Source: Pirellulales bacterium
GTDB taxonomy: Bacteria; Planctomycetota; Planctomycetia; Pirellulales; JACPPG01
Direction of reading: 5' to 3'
NCBI GenBank assembly: GCA_036499395.1
Contig: DASYDW010000129.1
Span: 124,001 to 188,000 of the forward strand
DNA length: 64,000 nucleotides
The notes beneath the pieces were generated by a model, which was not told the origin of the DNA, did no database searches, and saw nothing but the letters and a program-made list of their open reading frames with translations. Below, piece after piece: positions 1 through 8,612 of this stretch; within the stretch, counting starts at the first letter, position 1, and the number at the start of each line of letters is the position of its first letter. The position numbers were made by a program, and so were the translations under genes.

Positions 1-962
<962 letters not shown>

Positions 963-993
963 GAACGCCTCAATCAGAACCACCAAGATTTTG

Positions 994-1085
994 ATCCGCA
1001 GATTTCACAGATTACGCAGATGAAAAATCTGGGGAAACTACGCGTTTTCAAATCTGCGTCCATCTGCGTAATCTGCGGACCATCC
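994..1085. repeat. Long imperfect inverted repeat (CAGATTACGCAGAT type)
   Basis: The left arm (about 994-1030) carries ATCCGCAGATTTCACAGATT and then ACGCAGATG. The right arm (about 1048-1085) carries its complement, ATCTGCGTAATCTGCGGACC. The arms pair into a long hairpin in the gap after the DUF1501 gene. It may act as a transcription end or be a dispersed palindromic repeat; no T-run follows, so a classical terminator is not supported. Confidence 0.7.
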
Positions 1086-1251
1086 CCCTGGATCGCTACC
1101 CACACCGCTCGAAGCGAATTCCAGGCGGCCCCAGCATCCGGCAGCGAAAATCCTCGACAAGCGCCGGCCGCTGGGATAGCTTGAATTGTCGTTCGTCCAC
1201 GTGGCGGCCAAGGGGTACGCCGCGCGGTCCAGAACCGAGGCACACTTCGCC

Positions 1252-2301
1252 ATGATCGAACTCTTTTCGCCGCGCATTGGGCTGCGCGATCTGGCCCAGC
1301 TCAGCCGTCGCATGTCGATCGCGCTGTCCAGTGGTATCGAGGTGCGACGCGTCGTCGAGCGCGAGGTTGCCGCGACCCGGCGTCCCCTGTTGCGCGCGAA
1401 GCTCTCCGAGATCAACGACGCCGTCGCCGCCGGCGATACGATGGCCGAAGGCTTTGCCCGCACCGGTAATTATTTTCCTTCGCTGGTACACGAGATCATC
1501 CGCATCGGCGAACACACGGGGCATCTGGCCGAAGTGTTTCGCCATCTGGCCGAGCATTACGAAGAGCGCTTGCGGCTGCGCCGTTCGTTCGTGTCGAGCG
1601 TCACGATGCCCTGCATCGAGTTGGGCATCTCGCTGGTTATCATCGGCATCATGATCATCGTCTCGGGCATGCTCGGCGCCCGGAACGGCTCGCAGCGCGT
1701 CGATATCTTGGGGCTGGGGCTCGTCGGCGAGGAAGGTTTCGTCATCTACTGCCTGATCCTGGGGAGTATCGCCGGCGGAGGCATCTTCCTCTACCAGGCC
1801 ATGCGGCGTGGGGTCGCTTGGACCGAGCCGGTGCAAAAAGCCGTGCTCTCCATCCCCGGCATTGGCGGACCGCTGCGCACCATCGCGCTGGCGAACATGG
1901 CCTGGACCATGGAACTGACGATGGAGGCTGGCGTCGAGGTGATGCGCGCCATGAAGCTCAGCCTGGCCAGCACCAGGAACGTTTTCTATACGAGCCACAC
2001 GGCGGATGTCGTGAACACGATTCGCGCCGGACACGAAGTACATGAGGCGCTGAGCAATACCGGCGCGTTCCCCTTCGAGTTTCTAGCCTCGGTCGAAGTC
2101 GGCGAACGCAGCGGGCGGCTGCCCGAGGCCATGAAAAACCTGGCCCACGAGTATCACGAGCGGGCTCGTCACGCCGTAAAAACGCTGACCACGCTGGCCG
2201 GCTGGGCCGTGTGGGGCATCGTGGCGATCATCATCATCTGCATGATCTTCCGTGCCTTCTCGTCCTACATCAATATGATCAACGAAGCAGTAAAAATGTG
2301 A
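1252..2301 (+). CDS. Type II secretion system F (GspF/PilC-like) family membrane protein
   Basis: Inner-membrane platform protein of the T2SSF fold, as found in type II secretion and type IV pilus machines, about 349 residues. The family arrangement is clear: a cytoplasmic half with LSRRMSIALSSGIEVRR and IIRIGEHTGHLAEVFRHLAE, a hydrophobic segment near residues 120-145, a second repeat with TMELTMEAGVEVMRAMKLSL and VEVGERSGRLPEAMKNLAHE, and a terminal membrane helix. Duplicated T2SSF halves are usual. The ATG at 1252 (MIELFSPRIG) is preferred over a TTG at 1186 because conserved sequence begins there. No other secretion or pilus gene lies nearby, so its partner machine is unknown. Single T2SSF genes away from a full operon are common in planctomycetes. 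Confidence 0.88.
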   Translation: MIELFSPRIGLRDLAQLSRRMSIALSSGIEVRRVVEREVAATRRPLLRAKLSEINDAVAAGDTMAEGFARTGNYFPSLVHEIIRIGEHTGHLAEVFRHLAEHYEERLRLRRSFVSSVTMPCIELGISLVIIGIMIIVSGMLGARNGSQRVDILGLGLVGEEGFVIYCLILGSIAGGGIFLYQAMRRGVAWTEPVQKAVLSIPGIGGPLRTIALANMAWTMELTMEAGVEVMRAMKLSLASTRNVFYTSHTADVVNTIRAGHEVHEALSNTGAFPFEFLASVEVGERSGRLPEAMKNLAHEYHERARHAVKTLTTLAGWAVWGIVAIIIICMIFRAFSSYINMINEAVKM

Positions 2302-2368
2302 CGCGGAATAGTCGGCCTTCGTTAGTCGGCAGATGGCAGTGGTAGTTGAACAGCAGGCAGGTGAAACC

Positions 2369-2477
2369 AGCCCGAAGCGCCAGCGAGGGTCTTTTGCATC
2401 GACCCTTAGGGTGTGTCCGCGACACACCATCTTCGAATACCTGCGGCCGAGAACGCCCCTCGCTCGCGCTTCTGGCT
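2369..2477. repeat. Composite palindromic intergenic repeat
   Basis: Outer arms AGCCCGAAGCGCCAGCGAGGG (2369-2389) and CCCTCGCTCGCGCTTCTGGCT (2457-2477) are near-perfect inverted complements. Between them is a second hairpin with a perfect 8-bp stem, GGTGTGTC-CGC-GACACACC (2410-2428). The element fills the gap between two convergent genes. It looks like a mobile or REP-like palindrome rather than a simple terminator, since there is no T-tract. Confidence 0.7.
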
Positions 2478-2559
2478 AGTGTGTTAACCCCACAATTTAA
2501 TCAACACTGCTGCGCAAGCCGTCGGCAGTGGCACGCCCGTGCGTGTGGCGAGGCAGCCT

Positions 2560-3294
2560 TTACTCTTTGTCGCAATCGGCCGCGAGTTCGCGGACGTAGT
2601 CGAGCGCATCTTCGACGTCGCTGGTGGGTACGCCCACCTGCCGGCCGGCGCGATCGCATTGACTTAGCAGCATCAATTCGTCGAAGCTCTCGGACTCCTC
2701 CAGCCGGCGCCGCGAGCGCACTCCCAGCGTACCATCGCGCAGGGCCGACGCCTCGGAATGATGTTCGATCAGCCAGGCGGTGCGTGGCGTTATGTGGCCG
2801 TCGAGTGCTTCGAGCGCGGCCGCGATGTGATCCTGCGGATCGATCCCCTTGCCGACATCGTGCAGTAGCGCCGCCAGCAAAAACTCTTCGTCGTAGGGAA
2901 GCTCGTCGCGGGCCAGATCGAATACCTGCAAGCTGTGGTACAGTGCGTCCCCCTCGGGATGGTAAAGCGGCTTCTGCATCACCTTCTCGAGCGGCGCGAG
3001 CAGCCCGCGATAGACCACGAAGCGATCTGGCACGAGCAGTTCTTCGGGCGGGCTGGGGAGCGTGTATTCAACATCGTCAGAAGTGCGGCCGGTTTCCAAC
3101 TGCGACAGCCGGGCGAGGGCCTCGATCTGCTCGTGAATCTCGCGCCGGCTGGGCATCTCGTGCGGCGGCACCGGATCGGTCGACAGCAGCCGCGCGGCCT
3201 TAAGGCGGGCGCGATAAAACTCGGATTCCTGGCGGCGATACAACAGTCGCGCAGCTTCCCACGCAATGCGCTGCCGCAATCGGTCGTTGACCAT
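2560..3294 (-). CDS. HD-domain protein (putative metal-dependent phosphohydrolase)
   Basis: A 244-residue protein with an HD domain in its second half: an upstream histidine block (YHPEGDALYHSLQVFDLA, residues ~111-128), the HD pair in LLAALLHDVGKGID (~139-152), and a following histidine pair in LIEHHSEA (~175-182). The HD superfamily hydrolyses phosphoester bonds in nucleotides, cyclic dinucleotides or tRNA 3' ends; the substrate here cannot be told. The N-terminal ~80 residues are charged and helical. The ATG at 3294 (MVNDRLRQ) is chosen because the upstream extension to 3363 is low-complexity and not family-like. It stands alone, convergent with the T2SSF gene. Confidence 0.85.
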   Translation of the reverse strand: MVNDRLRQRIAWEAARLLYRRQESEFYRARLKAARLLSTDPVPPHEMPSRREIHEQIEALARLSQLETGRTSDDVEYTLPSPPEELLVPDRFVVYRGLLAPLEKVMQKPLYHPEGDALYHSLQVFDLARDELPYDEEFLLAALLHDVGKGIDPQDHIAAALEALDGHITPRTAWLIEHHSEASALRDGTLGVRSRRRLEESESFDELMLLSQCDRAGRQVGVPTSDVEDALDYVRELAADCDKE

Positions 3295-3465
3295 CAGAGA
3301 GGTGGGCGTCGCAGCGGCGAACGCCGATGTTGGCGAGAGGTGGAGGGCACAAAAAGGCCACACCTCAAGTATACGCAGCCTGCCCGCGAAGCGGCAACCT
3401 TGCGGGGCGGTTGGTGCCGGCTTAACGTTTAGTCAAAGGCCAGCGCTTTTTCAATTGAACGCCGA

Positions 3466-3714
3466 ATGACCGTCACTCGTTCCAACCGTCGCCCAAGGTT
3501 TCAGTTCGGGCTCGGAACAGCGCTCGTCGTCACCGCGTTGGCGGCAGTGGCGTCAATGATTGCTAGTACTCTAAACCCGATATTCTTTCTTGTGGGCTTT
3601 GCGATCGCGGCAGTCGCGCTAGTATTCGTTGGCTTCGGGCTTCTTGCATGGTTTGCGTGGCTGATCACCCCAAACGACCCTCCATTGGACGAGCCCCCGA
3701 CGCCACGATCGTAA
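3466..3714 (+). CDS. Small two-helix membrane protein with planctomycete R-x-R-F-x-F anchor
   Basis: An 82-residue hypothetical protein. It begins with a basic stretch RRPRFQFGLGTALVVTALAA that resembles the N-terminal anchor common to many otherwise unrelated small planctomycete membrane proteins (compare 21518-21991 and the broken gene at 6317-6678). Two hydrophobic segments follow, at residues ~16-33 and ~38-66, and the tail is proline-rich. No enzymatic motif is seen. It stands alone, divergent from the HD-domain gene. Function unknown. Confidence 0.6.
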   Translation: MTVTRSNRRPRFQFGLGTALVVTALAAVASMIASTLNPIFFLVGFAIAAVALVFVGFGLLAWFAWLITPNDPPLDEPPTPRS

Positions 3715-3804
3715 ACATGATCGGCGACGTGGTGATCTGGTCATACATCAATCTTGACCACCGGCGCATGAAAAAGCCGGCAGGGTTGTTTCGCCCTAGG
3801 GCAG

Positions 3805-4575
3805 TTACCGCCCTTCGACTTCCAGCAATCGGGTCTGACGCTTCAGCGTGCGCAGTACGAAGTACAGCACCACGCCGACCAGGCAGATCAATTGCCATGC
3901 CGGGTCGAGCGCCACGCGCCCTTCGACGACCAGGTGCTCACTGAGCCCCAGCAGGGCGAACGTGAGGATCACGCCCATCATGCCCGAGTACTCGCGCTTC
4001 AGCACGTTGCGGACGGAGAACGGCAGCGACGGACGGCGAAAGTTCTTGAAGCTCGGCAGGAAGGCCGGCGTATTGGCGGCCCATTTGACATAACTCTCGC
4101 CGAATTTGCGCCGCAGGAATTCCTCTTCGGCGAACATGATGCGTTCGTAGTAGATCCAGAAGATCAACGACACGATCGCGACCAGCCACCACAGTTCGCT
4201 GTACATCGTGACGCCCAGCCACATCAGGAAATTTCCCAAGTACAGCGGGTGACGCACCGTGGAGTAAATGCCCGAGTGATTCAACTCGTCGGCACGCTGC
4301 CCGTTGGTGTTGCGACCGGACGTGCCGGCCGGAGTAAAGCCGATCGTCAAGATGCGCACACCCAGCCCGGCCAGCGAGACGGCGAAGCAGACCAGCGTCC
4401 ACCACAAGGGCGGTACGAATCCCGTGACGCGATTTTCCCACAAGCCCACGGCCAGGACCGGTACCAGCGCCAACGGTAGATAGCTGCGCCAACAGAAGAG
4501 CCAATTTCCGACGCTTTCGAATTCTTCCCGTAGCGGCATGAGTGCCATCCTTTGCGGTGTCGTCACCGGGGCCAT
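3805..4575 (-). CDS. ICMT/phospholipid N-methyltransferase-like integral membrane methyltransferase
   Basis: A 256-residue polytopic membrane protein of the isoprenylcysteine carboxyl methyltransferase/PEMT family. The family signature is GIYSTVRHPLYLGNFL (the RHPxYxG element that binds S-adenosylmethionine) followed by a hydrophobic stretch and an acidic block, ERIMFAEEEFLRRKFGESY, close to the usual E-E-x-x-L-x-x-x-F-G-x-x-Y ending. It has about five to six hydrophobic segments. The C-terminal ~60 residues add two more helices beyond the minimal ICMT core. Starts at 4575, 4548 and 4539 are all possible; the longest is reported. The substrate is not inferable. It has no operon partner. Confidence 0.85.
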   Translation of the reverse strand: MAPVTTPQRMALMPLREEFESVGNWLFCWRSYLPLALVPVLAVGLWENRVTGFVPPLWWTLVCFAVSLAGLGVRILTIGFTPAGTSGRNTNGQRADELNHSGIYSTVRHPLYLGNFLMWLGVTMYSELWWLVAIVSLIFWIYYERIMFAEEEFLRRKFGESYVKWAANTPAFLPSFKNFRRPSLPFSVRNVLKREYSGMMGVILTFALLGLSEHLVVEGRVALDPAWQLICLVGVVLYFVLRTLKRQTRLLEVEGR

Positions 4576-4746
4576 GCGCGCGCCCGGGCCGTTTGATGAT
4601 TCAGCAATGCTGGGCCAGCGCCTGCGCGCGGCGGCGAATCATACCGACAACACGCCAGACACCCCAAGGGCAGAATCGAGGCCGCTAGCACGGCGGAAGT
4701 CGATCGTCTCTAAAAAGGCGGCCATTGCCGCCTTTCCGTCCGAGAC

Positions 4747-5670
4747 CTACAGCCCGCGATCGCTGGCAAACGTGATGCGCGAGCCGTCCGGGGACCATGT
4801 CGCGTCCGAGTTGAATTTCCCTTGCTGGCCCGGGATCTCGCGCGGACCCTCGGTCCCTTCGACCGCGATCAGGTTCAATCGCGACGCCCCTTGGTCATCT
4901 TTGACCCACAACAAAATCTGCTTGCCGTCAGGGCTCCAGGCGGGCTGCCAACCGATGTTCCCCGTCCAGCGCACAGCGAACGACTCCTTTGCACCGTTAG
5001 GATCGAGGATGCCAAGCTCCGCTTCCTTGTTGTGCATGCCGATGAAGGCCAGCTTGCTGCCGTCGGGTGACCATGTCGCGCCGACCAAGCGATCGTATTT
5101 ATCGAACAGCAATCGCCGCCGTGACTTCGCGCCGTGCAGAAACAACGTGGGCGAACCTTCGTAATTATCGCTGACGGCCACCGCGCTACCATCCGGCGAC
5201 CAGCGTGCTCGCTCGCCGTCGCAGAACCAGCGGCGCTGCGTGCCGTCGGCCTTCATCGTCCACACGCCCGTTTTCAGTCCCGCCGCATTGTTCGATTTCA
5301 TGTCGAAGATCAGCGTTTTCCCATCTCGCGACCAGGCCGGGCAACTCCCCAATCCCAGATCCTTCGGCTCGGCCTGCGGATCGGCGATGCTCGTGACGAA
5401 GATGTGCGTCGGCGCGCCGCCGAATACTTCCGACGACCCGTCGAAAGCGATAGTCTTGCCATCGGGCGAGTAGCTGGGCGAACCGTTCCAGACCGTGCCC
5501 GGAACGCGCGGCAATTGCTGCACATCCGATCCGTCGACCTTCATCGTAAAGACGCTTGCCCCTTCTTGAGCACGCGCGTCGCTGGCGGCGAGCGCCGTCA
5601 TTACAGTCGTGAAGCAGATCAGGCCCGAGATGGCAAAGTGAAACCGTCGATCCGCGCTTGCAGAATTCAT
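4747..5670 (-). CDS. Secreted PD40/TolB-like beta-propeller protein
   Basis: A 307-residue exported protein made of repeated PD40 (WD40-like, TolB type) blades: SYSPDGKTIAFDG, WSPDGSAVAVSDN, TWSPDGSKLAFIG, AWSPDGKQILLWV and a closing WSPDGSRITFASDRG. An N-terminal signal peptide (FAISGLICFTTVMTALAA, then A-R-A before Q) fits the ATG at 5670; the open frame upstream to 5892 runs through a repeat element and is not coding. About six blades suggest one propeller. Such domains bind proteins or glycans in the periplasm. No Tol or Pal partner is nearby, so the ligand is unknown. Confidence 0.85.
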   Translation of the reverse strand: MNSASADRRFHFAISGLICFTTVMTALAASDARAQEGASVFTMKVDGSDVQQLPRVPGTVWNGSPSYSPDGKTIAFDGSSEVFGGAPTHIFVTSIADPQAEPKDLGLGSCPAWSRDGKTLIFDMKSNNAAGLKTGVWTMKADGTQRRWFCDGERARWSPDGSAVAVSDNYEGSPTLFLHGAKSRRRLLFDKYDRLVGATWSPDGSKLAFIGMHNKEAELGILDPNGAKESFAVRWTGNIGWQPAWSPDGKQILLWVKDDQGASRLNLIAVEGTEGPREIPGQQGKFNSDATWSPDGSRITFASDRGL

Positions 5671-5820
5671 GACGACCTCGCGCTCGAGTTCCGTGGAATT
5701 GAACTGTCGCAGGCACCTTCGCAGCGGCCGATCGGGCCGGAGCTGTCCCGCGCAGGCTCGATTATCACACGGCGCGAGATGGTCGTCGAGAAACTTCCGC
5801 GCGATGCAACCGCAAAGTCT

Positions 5821-5883
5821 GTAGCCGAGGTCTTCGACCCCGGGGCGCTGCGATAAAGTCCCGGCCTCGAAGAGGCCAGCTAC
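5821..5883. repeat. REP/BIME-like palindromic element, copy 1
   Basis: The element starts with GTAG and ends with CTAC. It is two inverted halves: GTAGCCGAGGTCTTCGACC and, read on the other strand, GTAGCTGGCCTCTTCGAGG. Each half folds into a short hairpin with a TTC/GAA loop. This is the layout of bacterial interspersed mosaic elements made of two REP units with the 5' GTAG tetranucleotide. A second copy lies at 24963-25025, almost identical in its right half. Confidence 0.75.
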
Positions 5884-5931
5884 AGAAGACACGACGCAGA
5901 CTCTTAGCTCCGCCGTACTTCTGCCGACGAT

Positions 5932-6114
5932 TCAACCGCCGGCGCCCCCTTCGCAGCAGGTTTCGCAGACGGTGTGGCACCGCGAGCAGATCAACTTGGC
6001 CCGCTGCTCGACCAGATGCCCGCCACAGACCGGGCAAGCCGGCCGGCGCGCACACGACTTGTCTTCATCCGCCGAGGGACGCCCCATCGCCTCATTTCCG
6101 AATTCGTCCAACAT
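5932..6114 (-). CDS. Small zinc-ribbon protein
   Basis: A 60-residue peptide with CPVCGG and, 14 residues on, CSRCH followed by CETCC. The first two pairs form a classical four-cysteine zinc ribbon and the extra cysteine pair could bind a second metal. The ATG at 6114 (MLDEFGNEAM) is chosen; a GTG at 6126 and an ATG at 6087 are alternatives. There is no partner gene. Small ribbon proteins of this kind are often nucleic-acid or protein adaptors; here function is unknown. The high, regularly spaced cysteine content argues that it is real despite its size. Confidence 0.55.
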   Translation of the reverse strand: MLDEFGNEAMGRPSADEDKSCARRPACPVCGGHLVEQRAKLICSRCHTVCETCCEGGAGG

Positions 6115-6316
6115 ATAGAAAACCACAAGTCACACGAAAAGAGCAGAGACGGCACGACCGTCGAAGTATGCCCTGTTTGGTCAAACAATCTACGTCAATT
6201 GTACGCCGCCGTAGTGAGTCAGTCCGAGGTTGTCGAACCGGTCGCGGGTCATGGGGTTAGTCGTAATACTTGGGCATTTTATCGGGTGGTAGCTGTCTAA
6301 CGACTTCGGACTCCTT

Positions 6317-6678
6317 TTAGGCGCCCCTGACGCGTGCTAACTCCTCTTTGGTTGCGTCATGCGGCAGGCCGACGGTGTCAAAAGTCTTATCACCAAGCCA
6401 TCTTCGCCAAATCGGAATCGTTTCTCTGAACTCGTATTCAACCTCGGCAGAGATCGGAATAACGCCCGGCGTGCTGGCCGACAAATGCTTGATTTGCGCT
6501 AGGTATTCAGAGGCAACGCGAAAATGGCCGCCGCGCGCCTCATTTCCTTCCGAAGTGACTGCCGGTGCCGGATGAAATTCAGTTCCCAGCCGAGCCAAGC
6601 AGAAAACACGGTCAGCGCGACAAATAGCCCCCTCAACGAGACCCGGAACCAAGACCATCGAGGGAGAAACTTGCCCAT
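6317..6678 (-). pseudogene. Frameshifted planctomycete membrane-anchored protein (LRR-protein-like N-terminus)
   Basis: The strand opens at ATG 6678 with a basic amphipathic anchor (WSWFRVSLRGLFVALTVF, then SAWLGWE) typical of planctomycete proteins that carry leucine-rich repeats. That frame stops at 6499 after 59 codons. A second frame, open from before 6560 to 6317, continues with sequence resembling the next part of the same family (IPIWRRWLGDKTFDTVGL, then HDATKEELARVRG). Neither piece alone makes a family-length protein, so one frameshift near 6500-6560 is inferred, and the LRR region that would follow is absent. A sequencing error is possible; a truncated relic is more likely because the C-terminus is also missing. 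Confidence 0.55.
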
Positions 6679-6850
6679 GCTCAGATTCTACCGTGCGGAG
6701 CCGAAAAGCGCGCGGCCGGTTCGTCCATCAGAGTGAAGCACTACCTCCCAACAAGCCGTCAAGAGTACCAGACGCCCGTACTGCCCTCGCCGGCTGGAAC
6801 TGTTGACGCGCTCCCTGCATGGTTAGAATCAACCTACCGTCCAGGCGTCG

Positions 6851-7258
6851 GTGAAGACGATGTTTATCCACTATTTTCTAGGTATATGTGCTGCGTTTGG
6901 TGCCGTTCTGGCGGTCGGACTCCTAATCCGAGCGTATTGGTATCGGCGCGTCGGATATCCGACGACGCCCGCATTTCTGAAGAAGGTGCGGTTTTCCTAC
7001 GACATCGATACCATCTATCGGACCATTGAGCCTTCGATCCGTGGTGTATTTCTCGTCAAGCAGCGCGATAACGATACACTTGTCATCGAAAGGACTTTCG
7101 AGAATCCTCGCTGCGTCATGACAATAGACTTCTTTCGATCGCCGACTTCTTCGCACAATCGGATCGTCGTGACATGCCACGACCGACCATCGCTGAACTG
7201 GGACAGTACCAGGAGCACACGGTATGGTCCCAAGACGGTTAAAAACAAAACGCCATGA
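6851..7258 (+). CDS. Hypothetical membrane-anchored protein
   Basis: An up to 135-residue protein starting at GTG 6851 or ATG 6860. One hydrophobic helix (FIHYFLGICAAFGAVLAVGL, residues ~5-24) is followed by a basic stop-transfer (RAYWYRR) and a ~100-residue soluble part with alternating hydrophobic residues (VFLVKQRDNDTLVIERTF, IDFFRSP), suggesting a small beta-rich domain. I do not recognise a family. It lies directly upstream of the DUF1080 gene on the same strand with a 39-bp gap, but no functional link is evident. Confidence 0.5.
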   Translation: MKTMFIHYFLGICAAFGAVLAVGLLIRAYWYRRVGYPTTPAFLKKVRFSYDIDTIYRTIEPSIRGVFLVKQRDNDTLVIERTFENPRCVMTIDFFRSPTSSHNRIVVTCHDRPSLNWDSTRSTRYGPKTVKNKTP

Positions 7259-7297
7259 AATAGGCGTCCCTAAACCATCTAACAGTCGAGGAACATC

Positions 7298-8002
7298 GTG
7301 ATCGATAATTCTCATTGGGCACTCCGTCTGACTTTCGTGTGCGGATTGATTGGCTTTCTCGGATCACCGTCTGCCGCCGCCGATAACATGCTCACCGAGC
7401 AAGAGGAGAAAGACGGCTGGCAATTGCTGTTCGATGGCCATACCGGCTGGAAGACCAGCACGCTCGCCGCGAGCAAAACGCCCGTCCAAGACGGCACGCT
7501 CAACCCGCACGGCAGCGGCGGTTACATGATCATCCACGATCAGCCGTGGGAGAATTTTCGGCTCGCGCTCGATTTCAAGTTGAGCAAAGGCTGCAATAGC
7601 GGCATCTTCATTCGCACGTTTCCGCTCGAGCCACGCCCGGGTAAGGACGTCGGGTTTAATGGTCTCGAGGTTGCACTCGACGATACCGCGACCGCCGGTT
7701 TCACCGACACCGGCGCGATCTACGACCTGGTCAAGCCGGCCCGCAATGCGATGCGGCCGATCGGCGAGTGGAATCACATCGAGATCACGTGCAACAAGAA
7801 TCTGATCGACGTCGTGATTAACGGCGAGCAGGTCACGCACATGGATCTGGATCTGTTCACGCAGCCGAACCTGCGACCCGACGGCACGCCCCACAAGTTC
7901 GATATCGCCTACAAGAATCACCCGCGGCGCGGCTACATCGGCCTCCAAGACCACGGGTCGAACTGCTGGTATAAAAACATCAAGCTGAAAGTGCTCGACT
8001 GA
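7298..8002 (+). CDS. DUF1080 (3-keto-disaccharide hydrolase domain) secreted protein
   Basis: A 234-residue exported protein of the DUF1080 family, now linked to 3-keto-glycoside hydrolysis, with a concanavalin-like jelly-roll fold; planctomycetes carry dozens. A signal peptide covers residues 1-28. The domain starts with GWQLLFDGHTGWKTS and includes FRLALDFKLSKGCNSGIFIR, GEWNHIEITCNKNLIDVVING and the closing GYIGLQDHGSNCWYKNIKL, all typical. The start is GTG 7298, preceded by GAGG at a suitable distance. A single domain with no sulfatase or oxidoreductase partner suggests a stand-alone secreted sugar-active protein. The substrate is unknown. Confidence 0.92.
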   Translation: MIDNSHWALRLTFVCGLIGFLGSPSAAADNMLTEQEEKDGWQLLFDGHTGWKTSTLAASKTPVQDGTLNPHGSGGYMIIHDQPWENFRLALDFKLSKGCNSGIFIRTFPLEPRPGKDVGFNGLEVALDDTATAGFTDTGAIYDLVKPARNAMRPIGEWNHIEITCNKNLIDVVINGEQVTHMDLDLFTQPNLRPDGTPHKFDIAYKNHPRRGYIGLQDHGSNCWYKNIKLKVLD

Positions 8003-8112
8003 GCGCTCCTCGCCTCGGACGGGCCGCCGCGAGCGCTGTCAGCACGCCTTGCCCGCGACGTGATTAATTGACTGCACACTATTGATCGTTTGCACCAATC
8101 GGAGTGAACACG

Positions 8113-8490
8113 TTGTCTCCTCGCACCTGGATCATCGTCGGCGCCGTGATGGGCGCCTTGGCCGTGGGTACCGGCGCTTTTGGTGCACACGGCTTGAAGG
8201 ACCGCCTGCAAGAGTCAGGTACCTTCGATACTTACGAAACCGCGGTCCGGTATCAGATGTATCACGCGCTCGCGCTCGTACTGGTCGGCCTCATCGGATT
8301 GCAATTTAGCGCGCCGGCGCTGAACATCGCGGGCCTGTGCTTCACGGCCGGCATTGTGATTTTTTCCGGTCTGCTGTACGGAATAGCTTTGGGCGGGCCG
8401 AAGATCCTGGGCGCGATCGTGCCGATCGGCGGTCTGGGCTTCATCGCCGGCTGGATTGCCCTGGCCGTTGCGGCGCTCGCCAAAAAATAG
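8113..8490 (+). CDS. DUF423 family small membrane protein
   Basis: A protein of about 125 residues with four membrane helices, matching DUF423 (YgdD-like). Family marks are the first helix with GAFGAHGLKD, TYETAVRYQMYHALAL, and the ending IPIGGLGFIAGWIALAVAAL-like segment. A GGAG at 8101-8104 lies 8 bp before TTG 8113, which makes the TTG a better start than the GTG at 8104 that overlaps the GGAG itself. The molecular function of the family is unknown. It is a monocistronic gene. Confidence 0.9.
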   Translation: MSPRTWIIVGAVMGALAVGTGAFGAHGLKDRLQESGTFDTYETAVRYQMYHALALVLVGLIGLQFSAPALNIAGLCFTAGIVIFSGLLYGIALGGPKILGAIVPIGGLGFIAGWIALAVAALAKK

Positions 8491-8612
8491 CCCGGCGCGA
8501 CTCGACCTCGTTGGCCGATTCGTCCGGGCTTCTTCGCAGGGGGGGCTGCGTCCGCCGTGATGGCGGATATTAGATATTAGTAGCCGCCTGTTGCGACGGC
8601 TTATCGATATTT

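Noticed and set aside
1252..2301. A complete type II secretion or type IV pilus system
   Set aside because: Only one F-type platform protein is present; no ATPase, secretin or pilin gene is in the window.
3715..3804. CCGGC...GCCGG hairpin near 3760-3785 as terminator
   Set aside because: Short stem with an A-rich loop and no T-tract; not enough for a terminator call.
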